A program made the translations under genes and the position numbers. From Opitutaceae bacterium (lineage in GTDB: Bacteria > Verrucomicrobiota > Verrucomicrobiia > Opitutales > Opitutaceae), in the NCBI GenBank assembly GCA_028281165.1, contig JANQKI010000217.1, positions 60,475-124,474 on the forward strand: a DNA stretch of 64,000 nucleotides, given 5' to 3'. The notes beneath the pieces were generated by a model, which did no database searches, was not told the DNA's origin, and saw only the letters and a list, made by a program, of their open reading frames with translations. Positions within the stretch are counted from its first letter, which is position 1. The number at the start of each line of letters is the position of its first letter. Shown here piece after piece: positions 55,501 through 64,000 of this stretch.

Positions 55501-56936
55501 TCCCCTCTGGGAATGAAAATGCGAGTAGCTTGTTCGAAGCTCTGGTCGATGAGCGCCGATTGGTTGCTGGGAAAATCGTGAAAGGTTCCGACGAGTCTTT
55601 CATTTGCGAATACGAGAATTTCGAGACTTTGCTTCGCATGCAACGAGCTCGGAATCGTCCGACCTTTGATCCTTTGCCCCTTCATCAATTGGGCCTGCTT
55701 TTGGCTGAACGCCAAGGTCTTATAAAGTCTGATGATGGTGAAGAGGGCGTTTGCCAAGCCTTGGAGTCGCTTTCTGGATACGTTGAACGAGCGACATTAT
55801 GGGAGGAAGAATTTCTTCCAGCTCGCGTGCAGCATTATCAGTCTTCGTGGCTGGATAGTCGTATGGTTTCGGACCAGATCGAGTGGATTGGTAATGGAGA
55901 GAGTCGCTTGATGTTTGGCTTTGGTGATGAACTCGATTTGGTTCGTTTACCCGTATCTGACGATGAGCTTTCGTCTTCGGAAAGCGCTATCTTGAGTACG
56001 CTTATTTCTTCTCGGGGTGGTCGTTTCGCTTTCCATCATCTGCTTAACGATTTGGGCCTAGATGCTGGTGAGCTCGAAGAAGGTTTGTGGTCGCTTGTTT
56101 GGAAAGGAAGAATCAGCAACGATTCGTTCGCCGCAGTCAGGAAAGGAGCGGTTGCAGGTTTTTCCATCGGCGAGGCAACCAAAGCTCAAAATCGGAAAAG
56201 GGAGGCAACCGCTCCCGTCAGAGCGAGAATGGGTCGTCGCACGCGCATGCTTTCGTTGGTGAATACTATTATGTATCCAGGAAACTGGTATGCTTTAACG
56301 GAGATTGAAGATGCGTCTGATGAGATAGAAGGTCTTGAGAAGCAGAAGGAGCGAGCCCGTATTTTACTTGATCGGTATGGCGTTTTATTTCGAGAGCTTC
56401 TTACCAGAGAAGCAAAGGGCTTTCAATGGAAGGATGTATTCAAGGCTTTGCGACTCATGGAATTGTCTGGCGAGATTCTTTCCGGATCTTTCTTCCAAGA
56501 CATTTCTGGGCTTCAATTTTGCTCACAGGAGGCTTTCAGGCGTTTACGAAAGGGCTTTGATTCCGATCCCATCTATTGGATTAACGCTTGCGATCCTGCT
56601 TCTCTTTGCGGGATCGGGCTCGATGCTCTTAAAGGCGTACTGCCTAAGAGACTAGCTTCTTCGCGAATCGTTTTTCGTGGGCGCGAATTGGCTGCGGAAG
56701 TTCAGCGAAATGGAAAATCCCTTTTCTTTCATGTTCTGCCAGAAGATGAAGATATGCTGCAAATTCTCGAAGCCATTCGGGATTTATTTATCCGGTCCTT
56801 CAATCCTTACAGCAGCATTACCCTTGAGCTGATCAACGATGAGGATGCTCGAAATAGTCCTTATTTGGATTCGATCAGCAGTCATTTTCGACTGCACAGC
56901 GATCACAAGCGTGTCGTGATTGAAGGGATTAGATGA
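52533..56936 (+). CDS. Lhr-family ATP-dependent superfamily-2 helicase
   Basis: The 1467-residue protein matches bacterial Lhr: Q-motif region with DIQEKSW, Walker A ATGSGKT (49-55), DEIH (170-173), motif III SATVRP, and the second RecA domain with EMGIDIGALDRV and QKVGRAGHQVG. The winged-helix and Lhr-C parts follow, including ILAELIDAAPSGAPGQQL. Lhr helicases act in DNA repair with 3'-5' unwinding of RNA-DNA hybrids. Residues 916-935 are encoded by a perfect palindromic repeat (55278-55336) kept in frame. The stop overlaps the convergent gene by eight bases. Confidence 0.95.
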   Translation: MTSIAESRLSLFHPLVQEWFGKKFGEPTDIQEKSWGLIASGEHALISAATGSGKTLAAFLWAINQLASGEWELGQTRVIYISPLKALNNDIRLNLLEPLAELKEVFHDEGLDWPDIRVMTRSGDTDQSDRRKMLRKPPEILITTPESLNLMLTSADGQRALLGVKSLILDEIHSVVGSKRGVYLMTAVERLAHLNGEFQRIALSATVRPMETVAKFVGGFAQEDDRFRPREVKPASSSQIKEYAIETRFPEEANEDLSEDDFWHPIVLELKRIVAENNSTLIFVNSRLLCEKIAHKINMDEPAPIAYSHHGSLSKEIRFAVEQRLKNGDLKAIVATNSLEMGIDIGALDRVIMVQCPGLVSSAIQKVGRAGHQVGAISQATLFPTHGRDFLEAAVLSKAIQDRDIEPVRPIECPLDVLAQIIVSMVGSGSWDIDELFSVIKCGYPYRDLQREPFDLVLNMLAGRYAASRLRELKPRISINRSDNSVTIRKGALLAYYFSGGVIPDRGYFHLRLEGPGSRIGELDEEFVWERVIGDVFTLGVQTWRIERITYNDVFVSPGEGKSLMPPFWRAEEFNRDFHYSSLIGRFLEWADDRVEDKDFAETLEKEYAFDPVTSNALMDHLRKQKLSTRQSLPHRRHILAELIDAAPSGAPGQQLVLHTHWGGRVNRPLGLALDAAWEEKFKHRTEVYVNNDCVAVMISEDISVDEVLRLVHSSNVEEMLRLRLENSGFFGARFREASGTALLITRQRAGQRLPLWLSRMRSKKLLDSVRRYDDFPIMLEAWRTCLKDEFDMESLKRVLVELEQGLIEISFTKTSAASPFAASVAWRQINDEYMYDSDNPTASENSNLREDLIRSVAFDDAVRPTISEKVIRDFEAKRQRLAPGYAPTDELELKEWLKDRIALDSVEWEQLKMAVGVALRRDEEVQSRRRATPTDIFSNLEIVAADLVYLEEEADRFEALFSSEPDPDLFIEWISYFGPVSIERIYSQFPSGNENASSLFEALVDERRLVAGKIVKGSDESFICEYENFETLLRMQRARNRPTFDPLPLHQLGLLLAERQGLIKSDDGEEGVCQALESLSGYVERATLWEEEFLPARVQHYQSSWLDSRMVSDQIEWIGNGESRLMFGFGDELDLVRLPVSDDELSSSESAILSTLISSRGGRFAFHHLLNDLGLDAGELEEGLWSLVWKGRISNDSFAAVRKGAVAGFSIGEATKAQNRKREATAPVRARMGRRTRMLSLVNTIMYPGNWYALTEIEDASDEIEGLEKQKERARILLDRYGVLFRELLTREAKGFQWKDVFKALRLMELSGEILSGSFFQDISGLQFCSQEAFRRLRKGFDSDPIYWINACDPASLCGIGLDALKGVLPKRLASSRIVFRGRELAAEVQRNGKSLFFHVLPEDEDMLQILEAIRDLFIRSFNPYSSITLELINDEDARNSPYLDSISSHFRLHSDHKRVVIEGIR
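55278..55336. repeat. In-frame palindromic element within the Lhr gene
   Basis: Arms at 55278-55301 (starting GTAGGAGTGGCTC) and 55313-55336 (ending GAGCCACTCCTAC) are exact 24-base complements around an 11-base loop. The element encodes VGVALRRDEEVQSRRRATPT without a stop codon. It resembles intergenic palindromes in this window. Confidence 0.9.
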
Positions 56937-57339
56937 CTTCGCTAGTTTGATCCGATTGGATCAAAAATCTGGATACATCTCTGCCTAGATAGTCCGAGGC
57001 TCCTTCGATGGTAGTGAACAGTTCGAGGGTGTGTTGGCGTTTGACGGCGTTTTTATAAATCGTTGCTAGGGCCGTTATCATGGGGCTAGATACGAGACCT
57101 GCCCATCGACCGCTTGAAAGTTTCATGTCGACCACCAGGTGAGCAAGCTGCTTTGCCTCTTCCGGGGTCATGGTTGTAGTTATGCCTCTCCAATCGCCTA
57201 TGCCATCGAACGAGGGATCGAATGCTGCGTCTCGACTTAGATTAAGGTATGATTCCTTGGCAAATTCCAGTGTCACCGGCCCAGCGCATCTGAATGAAAC
57301 CAACCTATCGTCAGAGAATATCTTGTAGTTGAAATCCAT
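56929..57339 (-). CDS. Small protein of unknown function, possibly STAS-like
   Basis: The 136-residue protein has no signal peptide and no clear motif. It alternates strands and helices (MDFNYKIFSDDRLVSFRCAG; TPEEAKQLAHLVVDM), the pattern of SpoIIAA/STAS-like domains that appear in Bacteroidota and Verrucomicrobiota as cytosolic regulators. That assignment is weak. It lies between Lhr (convergent, 8-base overlap) and tyrS (same strand, 200 bases away). Confidence 0.55.
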   Translation of the reverse strand: MDFNYKIFSDDRLVSFRCAGPVTLEFAKESYLNLSRDAAFDPSFDGIGDWRGITTTMTPEEAKQLAHLVVDMKLSSGRWAGLVSSPMITALATIYKNAVKRQHTLELFTTIEGASDYLGRDVSRFLIQSDQTSEVI

Positions 57340-57423
57340 TGCACCCTTCCTCGATGAGACACTCTTTTACCGTAATCCGTTTTAATGTCAATTTAAGAGG
57401 GCGCTTAAACCGAGTGTGTCACC

Positions 57424-57443
57424 AAAAAGCCTATTAGCTTTTT
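57424..57443. terminator. Weak bidirectional hairpin
   Basis: AAAAAGC and GCTTTTT (7-base arms, 6-base loop) lie between tyrS and the small unknown gene. The A and T tracts make it terminator-like on either strand. Confidence 0.4.
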
Positions 57444-57501
57444 AGTCTTACGGATTATGTTTCGGTGGAGTGGTTTCTTAAAGGTAAGATGTCCGAAATC
57501 G

Positions 57502-57531
57502 AAGAGCGCTTATAAGTCTGAGCGTGCTCTT
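57502..57531 (-). terminator. Hairpin downstream of tyrS
   Basis: AAGAGCGC and GTGCTCTT pair with one G-T wobble, 9 bases beyond the tyrS stop on the minus strand. No long T-tract follows, so this is a tentative terminator. Confidence 0.4.
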
Positions 57532-57539
57532 TATTCCCT

Positions 57540-58823
57540 CTATTCTAAAATCAAGGTCGCGTAATTTTTCTTGCCACGTCTGAGCAAGATGTATTGATCA
57601 AAGTGGATGTCTTGGGGTGTCAATTTTGCCTGCTGATCCTGTATCCGAATATTATTTACGTTTACTCCGCCGCCTTGAATGTCCTTACGGGCTTGGCCTT
57701 TTGAAGGCGACAAGCCAGAAGCGACTAAAGCTTCGATTACGGGAACACCTTCGCCATTTATATCCGATCTTTGGATACTCGCGTTGGGAATCTCAGCCGC
57801 TACGTCTTTGAAAGCGTTTTCGGTTATGCCCTCGAGACCTCCTCCAAAGAGGATGCGGCTTGCTTTGATAGCGTCCTCCGTTGCCGCTTGCCCATGGACC
57901 AGCGATGTCATTTCCAAGGCCAGAGCGTGATGGGCTTCACGGGCTCCTGGATTTTCCTGGTGCTTGTTTTCCAGTTCATCGATGGCGATTCGATCCAGAA
58001 AAGTGAAGTACTTCAAGTATTTGATTATATCTTTATCACTGATGTTAATCCAGTATTGATAGAAGCGATACACACTTGTTTTGGCGGCATCAAGCCAAAC
58101 GGCGCCGCCTACACTTTTTCCGAACTTGGATCCGTCAGAATTGGTTATGAGAGGGAAAGTAAGGCCGTAGACAGTGTTGCCTGATTTTTTGCGAGTCAGC
58201 TCTGTGCCTACGGTAATGTTTCCCCACTGGTCCGTACCTCCGATCTGGAGTTCGCATTTCTCTTCCTTATTCAAATGATAGAAGTCGTGGCCCTGCAACA
58301 GCATGTAGGAAAATTCGGTGAAGCTGATGCCCACATCGCGATCTTCCATGCGGGCTCGCACGCTTTCCTTAGACACCATGGAATTGACCGTGATGTGCTT
58401 TCCCACGTCTCGCAGAAAGTCGAGGAACGAAATGGGAGCGGTCCACGAGGCGTTGTCGACTATTTTGGCGGTGTTGGAAATGTCCTCGCTAAAGTCGAGA
58501 ATGCTAGTCAGTTGCCTCCTTACCTTGCCTACATTATGCTGAAGCTCCTCCGGCGTCAGAAGCTGACGTTCCGAAGCCCGTCCTGATGGATCGCCAATGC
58601 TGCCCGTGGCTCCTCCAGCTAGGACAATAGGGCGGTGACCATAATTCTGGAAGCGTCGCAGGCCAATCAGCGGTACTAGGTTGCCAACATGGAGGCTATC
58701 AGCCGTCGGATCGAAGCCGGCGTACAAAACGATGGGTTTCTTCTCCAGACGTTCCTCCAATACGTCAGGAGCCGTACAATCAGCATACAGACCGCGCCAT
58801 TTCAGATCTTCCAAGATGGTCAT
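57540..58823 (-). CDS. tyrS: Tyrosyl-tRNA synthetase
   Basis: This 427-residue class I synthetase charges tRNA-Tyr. The HIGH-type motif is HVGN (45-48) and the KMSKS-type motif is KFGKS (233-237), both characteristic of bacterial TyrS. Tyrosine and tRNA contacts are visible in YAGFDPTADSLH and QIGGTDQWGN. The C-terminal S4 RNA-binding domain is present (PSKGQARKDIQGGGVNVN). No T-box leader is evident upstream; the previous gene on this strand ends 67 bases before. Confidence 0.97.
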   Translation of the reverse strand: MTILEDLKWRGLYADCTAPDVLEERLEKKPIVLYAGFDPTADSLHVGNLVPLIGLRRFQNYGHRPIVLAGGATGSIGDPSGRASERQLLTPEELQHNVGKVRRQLTSILDFSEDISNTAKIVDNASWTAPISFLDFLRDVGKHITVNSMVSKESVRARMEDRDVGISFTEFSYMLLQGHDFYHLNKEEKCELQIGGTDQWGNITVGTELTRKKSGNTVYGLTFPLITNSDGSKFGKSVGGAVWLDAAKTSVYRFYQYWINISDKDIIKYLKYFTFLDRIAIDELENKHQENPGAREAHHALALEMTSLVHGQAATEDAIKASRILFGGGLEGITENAFKDVAAEIPNASIQRSDINGEGVPVIEALVASGLSPSKGQARKDIQGGGVNVNNIRIQDQQAKLTPQDIHFDQYILLRRGKKNYATLILE

Positions 58824-58889
58824 AAGTTGGAAGGTTTTGGAAAGAATATAGAATCCTGTCCAGCGATTATCTTCCAGCGAGGATTTTGA

Positions 58890-61800
58890 TCAATCGTCCA
58901 AGTCGTAGATCTCGAGGAGGCCGATGCCTTGCTTGTCTGGGTTGCTGCTTGTCATGATCGCACCGTAAATGCCTGGCTCGAGGGTAACGATAAGACCTGC
59001 GTCCTGAGAGTTTTGAGTCAAAGCAAACGCTCCAATACGGTTGGCCTCGCTTTCTATTTCGGCATCTGACCAATTGTCGTTCTGGGCTATGAGCTGGCCA
59101 TTCTGATATAGAGAGATGATCGGATCGGATAGAAAATCCGTCACGTTTTGCTCTGCGAGTCCAGGACCTACTCCGCGAATCAAAACCGTCTTGGGGCCGT
59201 TTCCATCGATCACGAATCCCCCGATTAAGGCTCCTTCGTCTTGGGAGACGTATCCTCTGCCGGATAGGTTTCGGTATTTCAAGCTCGGTACCAAGTTATC
59301 GGATACGTAATCGAGATAAAGTTCGATTAGGCTGATTCCTGGATTTTGAGGATCGGTGGCGCTGTGCGCTCCGTAAACGCCAGCCTCTTGCGTCAGATAA
59401 AGAGCTGTGTCTAAGGAGGATTCATCCAATTGGAAAGCTCCGAGTCGATTGGTTGCCGCTATGGCATCGGGATTGCTATGGTCAGCTTCCAGAAAGGCGA
59501 TGGATTGCGAGCCTTCGAAGGCTCGGAGAGAAGTTTGAAGTAGAGGATTGTTTACATCTTGTTCAAGTAGACCGGGGCCAATACTTCTGGTAAGCGAACC
59601 CATTTGATCGCCAGAGCCATCGATTACGTAGCCCGCGATCAGGGTTTGTTCTCCGGGGCCGGTGAAACCGCGAAGGGACAGGTTCGACAGCCAGGATTTC
59701 ATTGGGGCTACTTGGAGCTGAAAACTAGCCACAGAGACGTTTTGGTCGTGATTCGAAATTTCGAGCGAGTATTCCCCACTTAGGATCGAGCGTACCGGTG
59801 GCAAGTTAAGCCTGGGGCTTTTTTGGTCTGGAATGGGCTGACCATTTTTCAGCCATTGATACCTGGCTCCACTGATCGTTTCCAGGGGCAGGGAGACTTC
59901 AAAAGCGTCACCAGTTTCTAATGACACTATCGTATCTTCCAGATCTAGAGTTTCCGATAGTCCAATGGCGACGAAGCGTTCGAGACTGGCTGTCTCTTCG
60001 TTGAGATAATAGAGGCGATCAAGCGCGTCTATAGCCATAATCCGGGGAATGGCTTCGCCATTGATATCTCTTACATTGAACAATTCCCCAGATGCATCGA
60101 ATCCTTTGAGAAATCCCTCATGATTGAAGACGATTGCCCCGTTGGAGAGCATATGAAGTGTTGGTATAAAATCGACAGCTAGCGAACCGAGGTCCAGGTT
60201 GAGGAGCCTTTCGCCTGATATATTATAAACAATCATCTTCTTGAGCAGTCGATGATCTTCGCTTACAAGCAGGCCAACCATGCCTGAGTTCCCAATTAGC
60301 TGTGCTTGATATTTCAGTTCAGGAATCGAAATGTCTTCCTCGTAGGCAGTAGTATCGAAAATTTGAATAGGATCAAGATTGGCATCTAAATGGAGGATAT
60401 TCAGTTTGCCGAGCTCAGGCTCACTCGAGAGTGCTGCGATGTATCCACTTCCAAGCTCCTTGAACTGATCGATATAATCTTCAACGTGTACTCCGTCAAT
60501 CTGCTTTAAAATATTTCCTTCCCTGTCTTGTACTTTCAAGTGGGTATCTTGGTTATCAGGAAGAGGAATGATCGGGCTCTGAGAGACAAGAAATCGGCCA
60601 TCTTCCAACTCGAATATGTGAAAGTGTGGCGGCAGATTTGGCGTGTAACGAGATGCGCTTCCATTGTCCTCAATCCATCTCAAACTGGAGGCTAGTCTTC
60701 CTTCAATAATCATGACACCGCCTTGACGGTCCGGTTGCAGCGCCTTTGTAAAAGTAGGAATGAATATTTCTGGACCGAGAATAAAGTCTCTGTTGGGCGA
60801 CCCATCCTGATGGAGTAGAGTGATGTTCTCGAAAACTTGGTTATTATATAACATCCTCTCGGTATCTCCCGTGATGTAGAAGTTCCCCAAAGGGCCAGAC
60901 GCAAGGCCCCAAATGCTTCCAGGTCGCCGAAATTCCAGAAACGATTCCAGGTTATGGGGCGACTCAAGGCTTATCTTGGCTAAATGGTGCGAATCGAATT
61001 CGCCTTGAATATAGAGTTGACCTTGGCTGACCGCGTTTGAGCTATTTGCGTGGAATTCCCAGTCATCAGGCAGTGATATTTCCGTATGTTCCAGGGTTGA
61101 AAGATCTAAAAAGACGATATTCGTTTTCTCGATTTCTGGCTTGCTCGTAAAGATCAGTTGTTGATCCGTCTCGACAATAACACCTGCGAAAGTTGGCTCT
61201 TCTTCTGAAAGAGTAATTCCTTTCACGAACTCGTTATTTTCATCGAAAACGGCAACAGAGTAGTTAACTCCTAGCTGGCTGAATATCCAGGGTCCCGCAA
61301 AGAGCACCTGGCCGTTTGGCAGCGGGACGATAGCGTCTACCTGGTCCGCATTAACAGAATCAAACGTTTGCGTAATGGCGCCGCTTGTATCGAGCGAGTG
61401 GATAACTTCGCTGAAGTATTTGACATAGAGTGTTCCGTCGAGCGCCTCGGCTATGATCTCGACGTTCTCGTTTGGTTTAGGATCGATGAACTCTGGATTG
61501 ATCGAGCCATCGGCGTTAAGACGCAGGATGTTGAATGCCGAGACGCCGCCATCCATTATGTATCCACCGATTTTAGACGGAAATATATCCCATATATTGG
61601 TATTTTCCAAGTCTAGGGCCGAAACAAGGGTGTCGCTAAGATTGCCTTCTTTATCAAGCCTTAGCCAACGTCTAGTACCTCTCGGCTCACTGAGGCTCAA
61701 GAGACTCAGCAGCCAACCTTCCGAACCGAGATCGAAAAATCGAGGAACTGAAAATCCGATTTCATCAACGGCAGCGAGCACGTTTTGAGAGAATGGGGTC

Positions 61801-62033
61801 GGATTGCCTTCACTATCCAGAGTAACGAGGTGTTCAATTTCACCTTCAAGTGTCGTTGGAAATTGGACGCCCAAGAACAGTCGATCTTTGGCATCAATCC
61901 CCATAAAATTGATGCCTATTCTTTCAATAACGAGAGGCTGGAGACTGTACGATTCGTCTCGCTCGTAATCGAATGCCATAGCTGGGGTTATTCGAAGAGC
62001 GAGCAGAACTGCCAAAACGAGTCCCGCCTTCAC
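58890..62033 (-). CDS. Large secreted protein with propeller-like repeats, Ig-like domain and two C-terminal modules
   Basis: The GTG at 62033 begins a good signal peptide (MKAGLVLAVLLALRITPAMA) and is preferred over a TTG at 62090; length 1047. Residues about 20-730 contain repeated short beta-strand units such as LVTLDSEGNPTPF, ILRLNADGSINPEF and LHQDGSPNRDFILG, suggesting beta-propeller blades. An Ig-like domain follows (YQWLKNGQPIPDQKS; GEYSLEISN). Two tandem VLIRxxGP-type modules end the protein (roughly 59306-59687 and 58893-59282), the first divergent (SLTRSIGP). Function unknown; surface attachment or adhesion is plausible. Confidence 0.75.
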   Translation of the reverse strand: MKAGLVLAVLLALRITPAMAFDYERDESYSLQPLVIERIGINFMGIDAKDRLFLGVQFPTTLEGEIEHLVTLDSEGNPTPFSQNVLAAVDEIGFSVPRFFDLGSEGWLLSLLSLSEPRGTRRWLRLDKEGNLSDTLVSALDLENTNIWDIFPSKIGGYIMDGGVSAFNILRLNADGSINPEFIDPKPNENVEIIAEALDGTLYVKYFSEVIHSLDTSGAITQTFDSVNADQVDAIVPLPNGQVLFAGPWIFSQLGVNYSVAVFDENNEFVKGITLSEEEPTFAGVIVETDQQLIFTSKPEIEKTNIVFLDLSTLEHTEISLPDDWEFHANSSNAVSQGQLYIQGEFDSHHLAKISLESPHNLESFLEFRRPGSIWGLASGPLGNFYITGDTERMLYNNQVFENITLLHQDGSPNRDFILGPEIFIPTFTKALQPDRQGGVMIIEGRLASSLRWIEDNGSASRYTPNLPPHFHIFELEDGRFLVSQSPIIPLPDNQDTHLKVQDREGNILKQIDGVHVEDYIDQFKELGSGYIAALSSEPELGKLNILHLDANLDPIQIFDTTAYEEDISIPELKYQAQLIGNSGMVGLLVSEDHRLLKKMIVYNISGERLLNLDLGSLAVDFIPTLHMLSNGAIVFNHEGFLKGFDASGELFNVRDINGEAIPRIMAIDALDRLYYLNEETASLERFVAIGLSETLDLEDTIVSLETGDAFEVSLPLETISGARYQWLKNGQPIPDQKSPRLNLPPVRSILSGEYSLEISNHDQNVSVASFQLQVAPMKSWLSNLSLRGFTGPGEQTLIAGYVIDGSGDQMGSLTRSIGPGLLEQDVNNPLLQTSLRAFEGSQSIAFLEADHSNPDAIAATNRLGAFQLDESSLDTALYLTQEAGVYGAHSATDPQNPGISLIELYLDYVSDNLVPSLKYRNLSGRGYVSQDEGALIGGFVIDGNGPKTVLIRGVGPGLAEQNVTDFLSDPIISLYQNGQLIAQNDNWSDAEIESEANRIGAFALTQNSQDAGLIVTLEPGIYGAIMTSSNPDKQGIGLLEIYDLDD

Positions 62034-62206
62034 ATAATTACACCTGACCACAACAAAGCTTAAATCTGACTTCGACGTGGAAATTAGCAAGGCAATTAGC
62101 TGCTTGTAAAATTCTTAGCTTGGCCGACGCTTTGGATTTGCCTCGGATTTCGAAATCTTAATGCTTTGCGGTTCTATTTCGACCTAATCCTTAATACACA
62201 ATCATT

Positions 62207-62680
62207 ATGGCTATCGCAACAGGCGTAAAGGCTCCTGATTTCACCTTAAAATCCAAAAACGATGAAGGCCTGGCCGACATCACTTTGAGCGATAATTACG
62301 GAAAAACGGCTACCGTTCTTCTCTTCTTCCCACTAGCTTTCACGAGTGTTTGCGAGGAGGAGCTTTGCTCTATTCGCGATTCTCTGGCCGATTACGAAGG
62401 GCTGAATGCTCAGGTTTACGGTATCAGCGTGGACAGTCCCTTTGCCCAGGAGGCCTTTGCCAAAGCCAACGGTTTCAATTTCCCGCTGCTCAGTGACTTC
62501 AACAAAGAGGTGAGCGCGGCCTACGACGTGTTGTTTGAAGATCTTCTTGGATTCAAAGGCGTCTCCAAACGTTCAGCTATTGTCGTCAGCAAGGATGGAG
62601 ATGTGATCTACAGCGAGTCGAGCGACGATCCGAAGCAACTGCCCAGCTTCGATGCCATCAAAGCGGCGCTTGCTGGTTAG
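62207..62680 (+). CDS. Peroxiredoxin (AhpE/Bcp-like)
   Basis: The 157-residue thioredoxin-fold protein reduces peroxides. FPLAFTSVCEEELC holds the PxxxTxxC motif, with peroxidatic Cys49 and Thr46. A second cysteine at 54 could serve as a local resolving residue, but 1-Cys AhpE-type enzymes also show this layout. APDFTL at 9-14 and YGISVDSPFAQEAF are typical. No signal peptide; cytoplasmic. Confidence 0.92.
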   Translation: MAIATGVKAPDFTLKSKNDEGLADITLSDNYGKTATVLLFFPLAFTSVCEEELCSIRDSLADYEGLNAQVYGISVDSPFAQEAFAKANGFNFPLLSDFNKEVSAAYDVLFEDLLGFKGVSKRSAIVVSKDGDVIYSESSDDPKQLPSFDAIKAALAG

Positions 62681-62699
62681 TTCTTTCTAGATTTTCGAG

Positions 62700-62726
62700 G
62701 GGCGGTTTCCGGCGAGGAAACCGTCC
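62700..62726 (+). terminator. Hairpin after the peroxiredoxin gene
   Basis: GGGCGGTTTCC and GGAAACCGTCC form an 11-base stem with one G-T pair and a 5-base loop, followed by TTCTTGTTT. It fits a moderately strong intrinsic terminator. Confidence 0.7.
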
Positions 62727-62897
62727 TTCTTGTTTCACGCGTAGCAGCTTGCGGCTCCACTATTCTTCCTTGGCAATTTCTCCTCTACCATTTGCGTTCA
62801 GCATGAAAAATTGGAATATTATTCATTATCGTTATTCTTATTTTCTCTGTTCGTCCTTAGTTCATAATCAATGGTTTAAACTAATTCATTGCGACCT

Positions 62898-64000
62898 ATG
62901 AGCGACCTATCAAATCCGCTAAATTCACTAAAAACTTTCAATTCCGGTACGGCGGGCGAGTCCTATTTCTACTCTCTGCCCTCGCTGGAAGAAAACGGCA
63001 TCGGCCCCGTTTCCAAGCTTCCGGTTAGCATTCGCATCGTATTGGAATCGGTATTACGAAATTGCGACGGTTCTCGTATAACGGAAGAAGACGTTAAGAC
63101 TTTGGCCAACTGGAAGGCCGCTTCGCCAGCCAAGGTGGAGATTCCTTTCGTGCTCTCGCGTATCGTGCTGCAGGATTTTACTGGCGTTCCGCTCTTGGTA
63201 GATTTGGCGGCCATGCGTTCGGCCGTGGACCGTCTTGGCAAGGACGCTTCCATGATAGAGCCGCTCGTTCCAGTAGATCTTGTAGTGGATCATTCGGTAC
63301 AGGTTGACATAGCGGGAACGGCTCAGGCTTTTCAGCAAAACATGGCCATCGAATTCCAGCGCAACATGGAGCGCTACGAGTTTCTCAAATGGGGACAGCA
63401 GGCCTTCGATACCTTCCAAGTCGTTCCTCCAGGAATCGGAATCGTCCACCAGGTTAATCTAGAGTACCTTGCCAAAGTCGTGCATGGAAAAAAAGTCGAT
63501 GGCGGCAGTATCTTTTATCCTGATACGCTGGTGGGAACAGATTCGCATACTACCATGATCAACGGATTGGGGGTAGTCGGCTGGGGTGTTGGCGGTATCG
63601 AAGCGGAAGCCGGAATGCTGGGCCAGCCGGTCTATTTTCTCACTCCCGAAGTGGTTGGTGTTGAGCTCAAAGGAGCTCTGAAGGAAGGGGTGACCGCTAC
63701 TGATCTCACCCTAACCATAACACAAAAGCTGCGCGAGCTCGGCGTAGTGGGTAAATTCGTCGAGTACTTTGGCGACGGAGCTAGAAATCTCTCTCTAGCT
63801 GATAGGGCAACCATTGCCAACATGGCGCCTGAATACGGAGCGACGATGGGCTTTTTCCCGATCGACGAGAGGTCGCTTGACTACCTTCGCGAATCGGGTC
63901 GCAGCGAGGAGCAAATTCAGATCATCCGATCCTACTGCGAGGCTCAGGGAATTTTCGGCATACACGATGCAGGAGAAATTGAATACACGAAAACGCTGAC
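62898..64000 (+). CDS. acnA: Aconitate hydratase AcnA (3' end cut by window)
   Basis: The frame begins with ATG 62898 and stays open to the right window edge, 367 residues visible out of the usual 890 or so. [71 protein letters not shown] and [21 protein letters not shown] are strongly conserved in AcnA/IRP-type aconitases, which interconvert citrate and isocitrate using a [4Fe-4S] cluster. The cluster cysteines fall outside the window. A 217-base spacer with a terminator precedes it. Confidence 0.95.
   Translation, partial: MSDLSNPLNSLKTFNSGTAGESYFYSLPSLEENGIGPVSKLPVSIRIVLESVLRNCDGSRITEEDVKTLANWKAASPAKVEIPFVLSRIVLQDFTGVPLLVDLAAMRSAVDRLGKDASMIEPLVPVDLVVDHSVQVDIAGTAQAFQQNMAIEFQRNMERYEFLKWGQQAFDTFQVVPPGIGIVHQVNLEYLAKVVHGKKVDGGSIFYPDTLVGTDSHTTMINGLGVVGWGVGGIEAEAGMLGQPVYFLTPEVVGVELKGALKEGVTATDLTLTITQKLRELGVVGKFVEYFGDGARNLSLADRATIANMAPEYGATMGFFPIDERSLDYLRESGRSEEQIQIIRSYCEAQGIFGIHDAGEIEYTKTL

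Overview
The window looks like a chromosome segment of a free-living, probably marine heterotroph of the phylum Verrucomicrobiota, most likely class Opitutae. This is an inference from gene content: a PadR regulator beside an Acidobacteria/Verrucomicrobia-type orphan permease, a TonB receptor without a SusD partner, secreted proteins ending in a VLIRxxGP-type C-terminal module, mannosylglycerate synthesis genes, and few clear Shine-Dalgarno sites. Base composition is near even. I saw no tRNA, rRNA, CRISPR array, transposase, integrase or phage gene.

Layout. Positions 1-2096 hold the 5' part of a nuclease-helicase fusion (minus strand). From 2.5 to 23 kb is mainly housekeeping and envelope/sugar metabolism: a secreted protein, a RibD-like reductase, GDP-fucose synthesis (gmd, fcl), a PadR regulator with a large permease, mannosylglycerate synthesis (mpgS, mpgP), a secreted protein, prfB with its programmed frameshift, an ATP-grasp-like enzyme, smc, a YraN-family gene, and zwf with opcA. 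From 23 to 52.4 kb is a catabolic island for a uronate-containing polysaccharide. It has an XRE-cupin regulator with a GH88 hydrolase, isomerase, oxidoreductase and SDR; then a LacI regulator facing a TonB receptor. It continues with secreted proteins, a sodium:solute symporter, a mannose-6-phosphate-isomerase-like protein, a hydroxyacid dehydrogenase, a DUF2264 protein and a beta-helix protein. It ends with a minus-strand operon (TIM-barrel isomerase, SDR, heparinase II/III-type lyase) and a PL6 lyase with a recognisable catalytic Lys/Arg pair. From 52.5 kb to the end are an Lhr-type helicase, a small unknown protein, tyrS, a large secreted protein, a peroxiredoxin and the 5' part of acnA.

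How the genes fit together. The secreted lyases would cut an acidic glycan to unsaturated oligosaccharides. The TonB receptor and symporter would import them, and GH88, the SDRs, the TIM-barrel proteins and the oxidoreductase would convert unsaturated uronates to central intermediates. No sulfatase is present, which favours a non-sulfated substrate such as alginate. An AATTATARTTATAA motif lies upstream of both lacI and the minus-strand lyase operon and may be the shared operator. GDP-mannose feeds both fucose and mannosylglycerate synthesis at the left.

Most unusual signals. (1) A roughly 130-residue C-terminal module occurs five times in four unrelated secreted proteins. (2) A perfect 24-base-arm palindrome lies in frame inside the Lhr helicase gene, and related palindromes lie between genes. 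(3) Two four-helix-bundle (S23-type) genes are bracketed by degenerate inverted repeats; one repeat type also occurs twice without a gene, and the other supplies the first codons of an SDR gene. (4) prfB is split by a classical +1 frameshift site.
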